Positions 1 through 6,310 are shown, numbered from the stretch's first letter. The stretch: DNA of 8,635 nucleotides from Gulosibacter massiliensis (GCA_945901035.1 CAMDKN010000047.1:1-8635), one strand, 5' to 3'. Numbers and translations: made by a program. The notes: generated by a model not told the origin, from the letters alone.

Positions 1-1275
1 CGTGCCGAGGTAGGGGTTCGGTGTCGCGCCGAGGACGGCGAGGAGTGCAGCGGCTTTGATGCCGACTTCGGCGATTTCCTCATCGGGACGAGATCCCGAC
101 GTTATTCCCCCGCCCACACCGATGTGAGCACCGTCGGGGTCGACCACAATCGACCGGATGGTCATTGCGAGCGTGAGTTTGCCGGCTCCCGCGAATCCGA
201 ACGCGCCGGCGTATATGCCGCGCTCGGCGGTTTCGAGACGGTTGAGAATGTCCACCGCGCTCTGTTTCGGAGCGCCGGTCATCGACCCGGCGGGGAACAG
301 CGCGCGCGCCGTATCCCCGGCCGAACAGTCGGCGCGTAACTCGCCGGTCACGGTGCTCACGAGCTGGTGCACGGTCGAATAGGTCTCAATCCGGTTCAAC
401 GACGTGACAGTGACCGATCCTGGTTCGCACACCCGGGACAGGTCGTTTCGGCACAAATCGACAATCATGAGGTTTTCAGCGCGTTCTTTTTCGGACGTTT
501 CGAGGTCGGTTTTGAGTCGACGGTCCTCGTCAGGGTCATCACTCCGCCGGCGCGTGCCCTTGATGGGGCTCGTCGACGCATGCCGCCCGTTCACAGTGAG
601 GAACGTCTCGGGCGACGCACTGAGAATGGTAATGTGCCCGATCCGCAAGAATGCCGCGTGGCGCGTCGGTGCGATTGTACGAAGCGCGCAATACGTGTCG
701 ACCACATCGATCTCACCGCTGACGTCCAAACCGGTGGTGAGGCACAGTTGGTAGGCATCCCCTTCCCGAATGTGCTCGAGACAGGATTCGATGAGAGAGG
801 CGTAATACCGCGGATCGTCCCGCCACACCGCGGTTCGAGCGGGTGGTCGGCCTGTTTCCGGCGCGATTACTCCGGCGAGGGCAGAGACCGCGGCGCACAA
901 ATCGTCAAACGACGTGTTTCGTTCAATCCCGATCACGGACATGCTGTTGTCACGGTGGTTGATTTCGATCGCGAGCGACACGTCGAGCATCCCCGTGCGT
1001 GGCTGTGCATCGGCGCCGGCACTCACCCCCATCGTGGCCACCCGTTCCCCGTAGCTCACCCACCCGATTCGAGAAACGGGGAGGGCCCCCGCACGGTCAA
1101 ATTCGCTGAACGGGTCCGTCGTGGCCACGGGCACACCGACCCCGAGATACGAGACCGCGTCGCCCAGCGAATCGTCGAGCCAGAAACCGCCGTCGTGATT
1201 GCCGATGAGTTCGCGGAAAATGACCACGGGGTCGACCCGAACATCAATCGCCTGCCGAACGCACGCCTCTGCCAT
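1..1275 (-). CDS. pabB: Aminodeoxychorismate synthase component I (PabB), 3' end outside window
   Basis: This is a chorismate-binding enzyme that aminates chorismate to 4-amino-4-deoxychorismate for p-aminobenzoate and folate synthesis, normally using ammonia from a PabA glutaminase. The minus-strand frame is open from the ATG at 1275 to the window edge: 425 residues, with perhaps 20-40 missing. The TrpE/PabB/MenF signature is clear: SPETF (221-225), AENLMIVDLCRNDLSRV (266-282), FPAGSMTGAPK (328-338) and a C-terminal SGSRPDEE (393-400). The deciding motif is SPIKGT (236-241). Its Lys239 is the PabB-type lysine, where anthranilate synthase TrpE has PIAGT, so PabB is favoured over TrpE. No glutaminase domain is fused within the visible part. 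The N-terminal region before the catalytic domain is fairly short. The start was chosen because a TAGAGT hexamer ends 7 nt upstream, which suggests a leaderless mRNA; no well-spaced Shine-Dalgarno is seen. It diverges from the PabC-like gene with 12 bp between the ATGs, a pairing that supports the pathway assignment. Confidence 0.93.
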   Translation of the reverse strand, partial: MAEACVRQAIDVRVDPVVIFRELIGNHDGGFWLDDSLGDAVSYLGVGVPVATTDPFSEFDRAGALPVSRIGWVSYGERVATMGVSAGADAQPRTGMLDVSLAIEINHRDNSMSVIGIERNTSFDDLCAAVSALAGVIAPETGRPPARTAVWRDDPRYYASLIESCLEHIREGDAYQLCLTTGLDVSGEIDVVDTYCALRTIAPTRHAAFLRIGHITILSASPETFLTVNGRHASTSPIKGTRRRSDDPDEDRRLKTDLETSEKERAENLMIVDLCRNDLSRVCEPGSVTVTSLNRIETYSTVHQLVSTVTGELRADCSAGDTARALFPAGSMTGAPKQSAVDILNRLETAERGIYAGAFGFAGAGKLTLAMTIRSIVVDPDGAHIGVGGGITSGSRPDEEIAEVGIKAAALLAVLGATPNPYLGT

Positions 1276-1280
1276 ACCCT
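1275..1280 (+). promoter_or_regulatory. Predicted -10 hexamer of leaderless pabC promoter
   Basis: TACCCT (TANNNT) is followed by exactly 7 nt and then the ATG at 1288, so a transcript would begin at the start codon. Its first base (1275) pairs with the A of the divergent pabB ATG. No Shine-Dalgarno precedes the ATG, and no good -35 is visible. This is inference from motif and spacing. Confidence 0.55.
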
Positions 1281-1282
1281 TA

Positions 1283-1288
1283 ACTCTA
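1283..1288 (-). promoter_or_regulatory. Predicted -10 hexamer of leaderless pabB promoter
   Basis: On the minus strand TAGAGT (a TANNNT actinobacterial -10) is followed by 7 nt and then the pabB ATG at 1275. Transcription would start at or next to the A of the ATG, giving an mRNA with no leader. No convincing -35 is seen, which is usual for such promoters. Its first base (1288) is also the first base of the divergent pabC start codon. This is inference from motif and spacing. Confidence 0.55.
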
Positions 1289-2061
1289 TGGTCGAGACAC
1301 GGGTGTTCCGTTGGTCGGACGGCGTACTCGTGGACGACCCGACGGAACAACCGAACTCCGGCAACGTCCGCGTTGCTGACTCGTGGCTCCTGGTCGATGG
1401 TGCCGTGGCGGGGTTGGACCGTCACATCGATCGTTTCACCGGCAGTGTGCGACCGGCCTTTCCCGAACTCGACATCGACTCGTTCACGCGCGCGACACTC
1501 GCCGCCCTGCCACGAACGGGTCGGTGGTTCCCGCGCATCGAAGCCCTCGACGATGACGGACCTGTTCTGCGATTACGAGTTCGAGAAGCGCCGGATCCAC
1601 AGACCCGGGCAACGCTCGCGACGGCACCGCGCGACCCACGCACCACGCCGACTGTCAAAGGCCCCAACGCCGAGGCGCTCGGTGCTCTTCGGACCGAACT
1701 CGAGGTGGGCGAGGCCATCATCGTCGACGGCGACGGACATATCGCCGAAGGCGCGTGGTCGAGCGTCGTGTGGTGGCGGGGCGAAACACTCCACACCGTC
1801 GACCCATCGATCGCGCGCTTGCCGGGCGTCACCGAGAGCCTGGTTATCGATCACGCGCGATCGATTGGCACACCCGTCACAGTCTCACGGACGCGACCAG
1901 ACGAGCTCGACGGCGCCGAGGTGTGGGTGCTGTCGGCACTCCACGGAATTCGTGTGGCAACCGAGTGGCGGAACGGACCGACGCTGCACGTCGAACCGGG
2001 ACGAGCCGAATCCTGGCTCACAGAGTATGTCCAGAGCCGACGGGTAGTGTTTCCCCTATGA
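1288..2061 (+). CDS. pabC: Class IV PLP aminotransferase-fold protein, aminodeoxychorismate lyase-like (PabC)
   Basis: The 257-residue product fits the fold-type IV PLP enzymes (branched-chain aminotransferase, D-amino-acid aminotransferase, aminodeoxychorismate lyase). Visible hallmarks are an N-terminal DSWLLVDGAV...HIDRF block (31-50), the likely PLP-binding lysine in TVKGPN (Lys124), Glu154 in HIAEGAWSSVVWW, which would contact the PLP ring nitrogen, RLPGVTES (178-184), and the C-terminal LSALHGIR (215-222), a variant of the family's phosphate/substrate loop. Its position beside pabB points to cleavage of aminodeoxychorismate into p-aminobenzoate and pyruvate, in the cytosol. Sequence alone does not exclude an aminotransferase with another substrate. 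The reading frame stays open far upstream, to 367, but that part is antisense to pabB, so the true start is the ATG at 1288, which has a TACCCT hexamer 7 nt before it. The TGA overlaps the dedA ATG (ATGA at 2058-2061), indicating a two-gene transcript. Confidence 0.86.
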   Translation: MVETRVFRWSDGVLVDDPTEQPNSGNVRVADSWLLVDGAVAGLDRHIDRFTGSVRPAFPELDIDSFTRATLAALPRTGRWFPRIEALDDDGPVLRLRVREAPDPQTRATLATAPRDPRTTPTVKGPNAEALGALRTELEVGEAIIVDGDGHIAEGAWSSVVWWRGETLHTVDPSIARLPGVTESLVIDHARSIGTPVTVSRTRPDELDGAEVWVLSALHGIRVATEWRNGPTLHVEPGRAESWLTEYVQSRRVVFPL

Positions 2062-2699
2062 ACGCGTTCCTCGAATGGTTTCTCGCAAGCGTAGGAAGCG
2101 TCGAACCAGCTGTTCGCGTCGGGCTTGCGGGTCTGGCTATCATGCTCGAGACGAGCGTGCTCATCGGGCTCGTGATTCCCGGCGACACCGTCGTTCTTCT
2201 GGCAGCCACGGGAATTCAATCGACCGCCGAGTACTTCGCTCTCATCGCCGTGATTGTGGTGGGGTCGCTGGTGGGCGAAAGCATTGGGTTCGCGCTCGGG
2301 CACGCTTTCGGTCCCGCTATTCAGCGGTCACGGGTGGGTAAGTGGATCGGGCACAAAAACTGGCGCGCCGCGGAACGTTTTCTCGAACACCGCGGGGGCT
2401 GGGCGATTTTCATCTCGCGTTTCGTCCCCGTGCTGCACAGCTTGGTCCCGCTGACGGCGGGTCTCACCGGGATGGAGTACCGCCGGTTCATGCTGTGGAC
2501 CTCACCCGCGTGCATCATTTGGGCAGCGACGTACGTGACGGTCGGCCACACCGCAGCGCTCACTTTTGACGAACTGAGTGGGAGTCTCCACTTCGCCGGC
2601 TACATCTTTGTCGGCATCATCGCCCTGTTCATCGTGGTGATGGCGATTGTCAAGAAATCGCTGAAGCGGTATACGCACCACGATGACGACAAGGACTGA
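2058..2699 (+). CDS. DedA family (SNARE-associated/VTT) integral membrane protein
   Basis: The 213-residue polytopic inner-membrane protein belongs to the DedA superfamily. Members are linked to undecaprenyl-phosphate or phospholipid recycling, proton-motive-force homeostasis and drug tolerance; this protein's substrate is unknown. The N-terminal half carries the re-entrant-loop signature LETSVLIGLVIPGD (30-43), with Glu31 and Asp43 spaced like the essential acidic pair of E. coli YqjA, then GESIGFALGHAFG (73-85). The second signature is SRFVPVLHSLVPLTAGLTGM (120-139), with Arg121 conserved but His127 where most members have a second Arg. Hydrophobic segments lie at roughly 19-50, 58-85, 113-137, 143-168 and 180-199, and the tail is short and charged (THHDDDKD). 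The ATG overlaps the pabC stop and has no Shine-Dalgarno before it, so translation is probably coupled to pabC. The TGA abuts the stop of the convergent regulator gene. A functional link to folate synthesis is not obvious. Confidence 0.92.
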   Translation: MNAFLEWFLASVGSVEPAVRVGLAGLAIMLETSVLIGLVIPGDTVVLLAATGIQSTAEYFALIAVIVVGSLVGESIGFALGHAFGPAIQRSRVGKWIGHKNWRAAERFLEHRGGWAIFISRFVPVLHSLVPLTAGLTGMEYRRFMLWTSPACIIWAATYVTVGHTAALTFDELSGSLHFAGYIFVGIIALFIVVMAIVKKSLKRYTHHDDDKD

Positions 2700-3377
2700 C
2701 TAGGCGTATTGCCCCGCGAGTTCGGCCGCGGTTTCGCGAGCGGCCTCGATGAAACGCGGATCACCCGTTTCGCTGTCGCGGAATGCCCGGTCTAGATAGG
2801 CATCGACCACGATCATGGTTTTTTCCAGATGCAGCACGGTGGCGTCGTTGTCGGGCGACCCGAACTTGTCGTGGAGAACCCCCGACATCGTCCGCGCGGC
2901 GATTCGCGAGCGCGGCTCAGCCGTGCGAGGAAGAAGGATGTTCTTGTCGGAGTCGTCCTCTTCCTTGCGAACGTCCAATACGTCACCGAGTCGAAGCGAC
3001 CGGAATCCCGGCTCGGTTCGGAACAGTTCTAGGTACAACTCGAAAAACGCGGATATCGCCTCTGGAGCCGTCGCAACCTTGGGGTCGCTGACCGCGGCGA
3101 AGAACCGTTCATTCGCGCGTTCGAAGTTTCGAACCGCGAGGGCCTTCAAAATTCGCACTCGGTCTTTGAAGTACCGATACACGGTCCCGATGGACGCATC
3201 GGCTTCTTTCGCCACATCGGCGGTCGTGAGGTTTTCGTAGCCTTTGTCCTGCGTCACCGCGGCGGTGGCATCAAGAAGTGCCGTCAAACGAGCATTGCTG
3301 CGCGCTTGAACCGGCGTGTTGGTCAGTAGTTCAGTTTTGAGTAGTTCTTCACTCGCTGGAACATGGGCGATAGCCAC
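2700..3377 (-). CDS. TetR/AcrR family transcriptional regulator
   Basis: This 225-residue one-component regulator is a probable repressor. Residues from about 28 to 88 form the TetR DNA-binding domain: ARLTALLDATAAV, then KGYENLTTADVAKEAD and the recognition helix region ASIGTVYRYFKDR (61-73). A roughly 25-residue extension precedes the domain, and the C-terminal half is a divergent ligand/dimer domain with no recognisable ligand signature. The start is GTG at 3377, preceded by a strong AGGGAGA Shine-Dalgarno (3383-3389, 5-nt spacing) that fixes it. The TAG at 2700-2702 directly follows the dedA TGA with no spacer. The gene is divergent from the App1-type phosphatase gene, and the AT-rich region between them holds inverted repeats. 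By TetR-family custom, it probably regulates itself and that neighbour; this is inference. Confidence 0.9.
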   Translation of the reverse strand: MAIAHVPASEELLKTELLTNTPVQARSNARLTALLDATAAVTQDKGYENLTTADVAKEADASIGTVYRYFKDRVRILKALAVRNFERANERFFAAVSDPKVATAPEAISAFFELYLELFRTEPGFRSLRLGDVLDVRKEEDDSDKNILLPRTAEPRSRIAARTMSGVLHDKFGSPDNDATVLHLEKTMIVVDAYLDRAFRDSETGDPRFIEAARETAAELAGQYA

Positions 3378-3382
3378 GTGGT

Positions 3383-3389
3383 TCTCCCT
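3383..3389 (-). promoter_or_regulatory. Ribosome binding site of the TetR-type regulator gene
   Basis: On the minus strand AGGGAGA lies 5 nt before the GTG at 3377. It decides the unusual GTG start and is the strongest Shine-Dalgarno in the window. It contrasts with the leaderless-looking genes nearby. Confidence 0.75.
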
Positions 3390-3403
3390 TTGTCGTTGAC
3401 ACG

Positions 3404-3468
3404 AGGCGCACTTATCGAAGATTTATACCTGCGCTACTGATGTTATTAGATAATTGTAAGAAGCGCCT
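3404..3468. repeat. Interrupted inverted repeat in the tetR-app1 divergent region
   Basis: The left arm AGGCGC-A-CTTA (3404-3414) is complementary to the right arm TAAG-AA-GCGCCT (3457-3468), with about 42 bp between them. The enclosed stretch is AT-rich and holds the small palindrome TTAT-TAG-ATAA (3443-3453) and the candidate minus-strand -10. The arms flank the promoter zone symmetrically and could be half-sites or two weak operators for the adjacent TetR-type regulator. This is a candidate only, since the arms are imperfect and no second copy was found. Confidence 0.35.
3422..3427 (-). promoter_or_regulatory. Candidate -10 of the TetR-type regulator gene
   Basis: TATAAA on the minus strand would place transcription start near 3415 and leave a leader of about 38 nt carrying the AGGGAGA site. 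No good -35 is found 16-18 bp upstream. Motif-based only. Confidence 0.4.
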
Positions 3469-3514
3469 ATGTAGGGTGCAACTTTGTGAACAACCGTCGT
3501 GTTTGACGAAACGG

Positions 3515-3520
3515 TAATGT
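3515..3520 (+). promoter_or_regulatory. Candidate -10 hexamer upstream of the App1-type gene
   Basis: TAATGT (TANNNT) lies 8 nt before the ATG at 3529, a spacing close to that of the other leaderless candidates here. No Shine-Dalgarno precedes 3529, nor the alternative starts at 3499 (GTG) and 3517 (ATG). An alternative upstream hexamer is TAGGGT at 3472-3477, which would give a leader of about 45 nt. Confidence 0.35.
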
Positions 3521-3528
3521 TGAGCACA

Positions 3529-4572
3529 ATGTCAGACAGACCCACTCCCCCCGCGACGATGCACATCGCCGCTCGCATTGAAGACGCCTATACCGCCTTC
3601 CGAGCACGCATCGCGAGGCTGTCGGGGAAGCTCCCCACGGTCGTCGCTTTTCGCGGATACGGGTCGACGAAGTCGGTTCGAATTTTGGCGCGGGTTCTCT
3701 ACATCAATCCCGATCCGACCACACACAAAATCCGAAAGTACGTTCGCGGCTGGCGCGCATTTCGCGGGGTACCCGTCGCGCACACCAAAGTCAGGGTCAA
3801 GATTGGCGACCAGAAATTCACCGTTTGGAGTGACCGCGGTGGCGTTATCGACGAAAGCCTTCCGATCAGCCTGCCCGTCGGTTCGCACACGGTTCTCATG
3901 CGGGTCACAAAGGGAACGGGCTGGGCCTCGAGCGACGTCCGCATCGTCGACTCCCGCTCCCGCGTTGGAATCGTCTGCGACATCGACGACACCGTGATGG
4001 TGACGGCACTTCCCCGACTTCTTCTGGCAGCGTGGAACACGTTCGTTCTGGACGAGCACGCACGCCGACCCGTGCCGGGAATGGCCGTGTTCCTGACCAA
4101 GCTGGCCGACCGCTACCCCGACGCGCCCGTGGTCTACCTGTCGACGGGCCCGTGGAACGTCGCGCCGACCCTCCAACGTTTTCTGTCGCGCCACATGTTC
4201 CCCAACGGCCCGCTATTGCTGACGGATTGGGGTGCAACCCCCGAACGTTTTTTCCGCAGTGGTCGTGAACACAAGGTGAAGAGCCTCGACCGCTTGGTCG
4301 CGAAGTTTCCGAACATCAAGTGGCTGCTAATCGGTGACGACGGGCAACACGACGAGACCACCTACGGCGATTTCGCCCGACGCCACCCCGACAACGTTCT
4401 GGGGGTCGCCATCCGACGACTGTCTAGGCCCGAAGCGGTTCTCGCCGGCGCTCCCATCACGCATCCCGACCCGGTGCCGGGTTTACCGTGGGTCTACGGT
4501 CACGGCGGCGCCGAGTTGGCGGAAAAGTTCACCGAAGCAGGATTACTGGGCGGGTCCGCACCCTCCGCCTAG
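3529..4572 (+). CDS. App1-type (DUF2183) phosphatidate phosphatase catalytic-domain protein
   Basis: From the ATG at 3529 the product has 347 residues. The C-terminal part is the HAD-fold domain named after yeast App1, a Mg-dependent phosphatidate phosphatase producing diacylglycerol. Visible motifs are I, CDIDDT (150-155) with the nucleophile Asp151 and the acid Asp153; II, STGPWN (205-210); III, Lys249 in REHKVKS; and IV, IGDDGQHD (268-275). Residues from about 37 to 145 form a conserved N-terminal region rich in beta strands. There is no signal peptide or membrane segment, so a cytosolic or peripheral enzyme is expected. Activity on phosphatidate is known for the fungal family and is only inferred here. 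The frame also allows GTG 3499 or ATG 3517; 3529 was chosen for the TAATGT hexamer 8 nt upstream, and the start is uncertain. The TAG shares a CTAG with the stop of the convergent oxidoreductase gene. The divergent TetR-type gene is its likely regulator. Confidence 0.88.
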   Translation: MSDRPTPPATMHIAARIEDAYTAFRARIARLSGKLPTVVAFRGYGSTKSVRILARVLYINPDPTTHKIRKYVRGWRAFRGVPVAHTKVRVKIGDQKFTVWSDRGGVIDESLPISLPVGSHTVLMRVTKGTGWASSDVRIVDSRSRVGIVCDIDDTVMVTALPRLLLAAWNTFVLDEHARRPVPGMAVFLTKLADRYPDAPVVYLSTGPWNVAPTLQRFLSRHMFPNGPLLLTDWGATPERFFRSGREHKVKSLDRLVAKFPNIKWLLIGDDGQHDETTYGDFARRHPDNVLGVAIRRLSRPEAVLAGAPITHPDPVPGLPWVYGHGGAELAEKFTEAGLLGGSAPSA

Positions 4573-5639
4573 CCCGCGACGACCGGCTCGGGCTTTGACG
4601 TGGCCAGCATGTCGTGAACCAACGGAATCACCGTCGAACCATAGAGTTCGATGGACGACATCAATTGCGAGTGCGGCATCGGTCCGTTCGAATATTTGAG
4701 GTCAAACCGCTGCGCACCGACCGATTGGACGGCGTACGCGATCTTGCGCGCCACGGTTTCGGCTGAGCCGACATACAGCGACCCGTGGTGGACTTCGTTG
4801 AGGTAGTGATCTTTGGTGATGGGACCCCACCCGCGCTCGCGTCCGATTCGACCGAACGAGTCGAGGTAGTTCGGCCACAATTCTTCGGTGGCCTGTTCGT
4901 CCGTTTTCGCGATGTGCCCGGGCGAGTGAATGGAAATGGGGAGCGGCCCGCGCCCGAAGGATTCGAGTTGGTCGTGGTACAACCGCGAATAGGGAGCGAA
5001 GCGCGCGGGGTCGCCACCGATGATCGCCAGTGCGAGTGGAATGCCGAGCCTTGCCGCGCGAACGACGGATTCGGGGCTCCCGCCCACGCCGACACGGAGT
5101 CCCAATCGTCCACGCTCGGTTTTCGGGTAGACCTCATGGTTCTCGAGCCCCGCCCGAGTGCGCCCCGACCACGTGACGGGCTTTTCGTCGAGCAATTGCA
5201 CGAGCAGTTCCAATTTCTCTTCGAACAACTGGTGGTAATCGGACAGTTCGAATCCGAAGAGCGGGAACGATTCGGTGAAGGACCCGCGTCCCGCGGTGAT
5301 TTCGGCGCGGCCGTTGGACAGCGCGTCGATGGTGGCGAACCGCTGGTACACACGAACCGGGTCTTCGCTCGACAACACGGTGACGCCGGAACCGAGCGTG
5401 ATGCGGGACGTGCGCGTGGCGATTCCCGCGAGAACGGTGTCGGGCGCGCTCACCGCGAAGTCGGCGCGGTGGTGTTCACCGATGTTGATCGAGTCAATCC
5501 CAAGCGAATCGGCCAGAACGGCCTGTTCGACGAGGTTTCGAATCACGGTTCCCGCCGACTCCGGCTTTCCGTTGTCATCAACGGTCATGTCACCGAATGT
5601 GTCGAGCCCGAACTTGGTCGTCTGAGTGTGTGTCGTCAT
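4569..5639 (-). CDS. LLM class (luciferase-like) flavin-dependent oxidoreductase
   Basis: The 356-residue TIM-barrel flavoprotein belongs to the bacterial-luciferase-like superfamily. Its members use reduced FMN or F420; neither cofactor nor substrate can be read from the sequence. Family marks are the N-terminal strand FGLDTFGD (10-17), INIGEHHRADFAVSAPD (51-67), the ITLGSGVTVLSSEDPVRVYQ block (80-99), ALSNGRAEITAGRGSF (106-121), and GLRVGVGGSPESVVRAA (180-196) near the expected phosphate-binding region. The length is normal for single-component members of this group, and it is best described as a probable monooxygenase or oxidoreductase. The ATG at 5639 was chosen because GGGAA lies 5 nt upstream and similarity begins right after it; the open frame further upstream overlaps pdxH. 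The gene lies 35 bp after pdxH in the same direction. PdxH is also an FMN enzyme, but a shared pathway is not evident. Its TAG overlaps the app1 stop in CTAG. Confidence 0.92.
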   Translation of the reverse strand: MTTHTQTTKFGLDTFGDMTVDDNGKPESAGTVIRNLVEQAVLADSLGIDSINIGEHHRADFAVSAPDTVLAGIATRTSRITLGSGVTVLSSEDPVRVYQRFATIDALSNGRAEITAGRGSFTESFPLFGFELSDYHQLFEEKLELLVQLLDEKPVTWSGRTRAGLENHEVYPKTERGRLGLRVGVGGSPESVVRAARLGIPLALAIIGGDPARFAPYSRLYHDQLESFGRGPLPISIHSPGHIAKTDEQATEELWPNYLDSFGRIGRERGWGPITKDHYLNEVHHGSLYVGSAETVARKIAYAVQSVGAQRFDLKYSNGPMPHSQLMSSIELYGSTVIPLVHDMLATSKPEPVVAG

Positions 5640-5644
5640 AACTG

Positions 5645-5649
5645 TTCCC
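5645..5649 (-). promoter_or_regulatory. Ribosome binding site of the LLM oxidoreductase gene
   Basis: GGGAA on the minus strand lies 5 nt before the ATG at 5639 and supports that start over the longer open frame reaching into pdxH. Confidence 0.55.
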
Positions 5650-5665
5650 AATCTGCGCGTGCGGC

Positions 5666-5680
5666 GAATATTCCCTAGGG
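5666..5680. repeat. Two adjoining 8-bp palindromes between pdxH and the LLM gene
   Basis: GAATATTC (5666-5673) is followed, sharing one C, by CCCTAGGG (5673-5680), which contains the pdxH TAG. Both are perfect palindromes without loops, and no T-run follows, so they do not look like an intrinsic terminator. They could be a small operator for the downstream oxidoreductase gene or chance. Confidence 0.3.
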
Positions 5681-6310
5681 CTGAAGGCGTGTGACCGACC
5701 AGGAGTCGCCCGCGCGCTCGAACACAATTCGATCGTGCATGCGGTTCGACCGGCCCTTCCAAAACTCCATGCGCGAGGGGACGATTCGAAATCCTCCCCA
5801 AAAGTCCGGGCGGGGTACCACGTCATCGCCCGCGAACCGTTCTTCCGCGTCCTCGAACCGCTGTTCCAGGGCGTGCCGTGACTCGATGGGGTGCGACTGG
5901 TTGCTCGCCCACGCCGCCACCTGCGATCCCCGCGGGCGCGTTGCGAAGTAGTCGTTCGACTCGTCGCCGGTCACTCGTTCCGCACGTCCTTCGACCAGTA
6001 CCTGTCGATACATCGAATACCAACCGAACACTGCGGTGACGTCCGCTCCGCCGCCAATAGCCTCGCCCTTGCGCGAGAGGTAGTTGGTGGCGAACAACAG
6101 ACCGTTGTCGAGCCCCTTCAACAACACCGTCCGGGCGGTGGGTTTTCCCGCAGCGTCGATTGTCCCAAGGACGAAGGCGTTGGGTTCAAAGATTTCGGCT
6201 TTTTCCGCGTCGGAAAGCCACGCGGCCAATTGTTCGAACGGATCCGACAACATGTCGGCCTCGTGGAGTGCCGCCTGCCCGTAATCTTCGTGTCGCGAAA
6301 GGGAATCCAT
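5675..6310 (-). CDS. pdxH: Pyridoxine/pyridoxamine 5'-phosphate oxidase
   Basis: This FMN-dependent enzyme oxidises pyridoxamine or pyridoxine 5'-phosphate to pyridoxal 5'-phosphate (PLP) in the cytosol, as the last step of vitamin B6 salvage. The 211 residues match the family's usual length and motif order: DPFEQLAAWL (23-32), EPNAFVLGTID (42-52), ARTVLLKGLD (59-68), TNYLSRKG (75-82), RQVLVEG (102-108), YFATRPRGSQVAAWAS (121-136), the C-terminal dimerisation signature PDFWGGFRIVPSRMEFW (168-184), and RMHDR (190-194), a variant of the usual RLHDR substrate motif. The ATG at 6310 is the only plausible start, with an in-frame stop just upstream. GGAG lies only 2 nt before it and GGGA 10 nt before, so ribosome binding is not ideally spaced. 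It sits 24 bp after the IclR-type gene in the same direction and is probably cotranscribed with it. Confidence 0.95.
   Translation of the reverse strand: MDSLSRHEDYGQAALHEADMLSDPFEQLAAWLSDAEKAEIFEPNAFVLGTIDAAGKPTARTVLLKGLDNGLLFATNYLSRKGEAIGGGADVTAVFGWYSMYRQVLVEGRAERVTGDESNDYFATRPRGSQVAAWASNQSHPIESRHALEQRFEDAEERFAGDDVVPRPDFWGGFRIVPSRMEFWKGRSNRMHDRIVFERAGDSWSVTRLQP

Noticed and set aside
1..1275. Anthranilate synthase TrpE or an isochorismate/salicylate synthase as an alternative to PabB.
   Set aside because: PIKGT with Lys239 is the PabB signature, where TrpE has PIAGT, and the adjacent PabC-like gene supports the p-aminobenzoate branch.
367..1287. Long plus-strand open frame in phase with the PabC-like gene, suggesting a 564-residue protein.
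   Set aside because: The upstream 307 codons are exactly antisense to pabB, whose motifs are unmistakable; the product is low-complexity and unrelated to class IV enzymes. The true start is at 1288.
1755..2057. N-terminal extension of the DedA frame by 101 codons.
   Set aside because: The extension overlaps the PabC-like gene in another frame and is rich in Arg and Thr. Hydrophobic DedA sequence begins just after the ATG at 2058.
3503..3508. TTGACG as a -35 element for the App1-type gene.
   Set aside because: The matching position 17 bp downstream (about 3526-3531) is a poor -10 and overlaps the chosen start codon, while the better TAATGT hexamer is only 6 bp away.
3532..4194. Minus-strand open frame of 220 codons inside the App1-type gene.
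   Set aside because: It is antisense to the HAD motifs, and its composition is typical of a shadow frame.
4785..5678. Plus-strand open frame of 297 codons antisense to the LLM oxidoreductase gene.
   Set aside because: It is a GC-bias shadow: the minus-strand frame carries full family motifs, while the antisense product has no recognisable domain.
5673..5680. CCCTAGGG as an intrinsic terminator after pdxH.
   Set aside because: It is a loopless 8-bp palindrome without a following T-run on the minus strand, so it cannot form a stable hairpin terminator.
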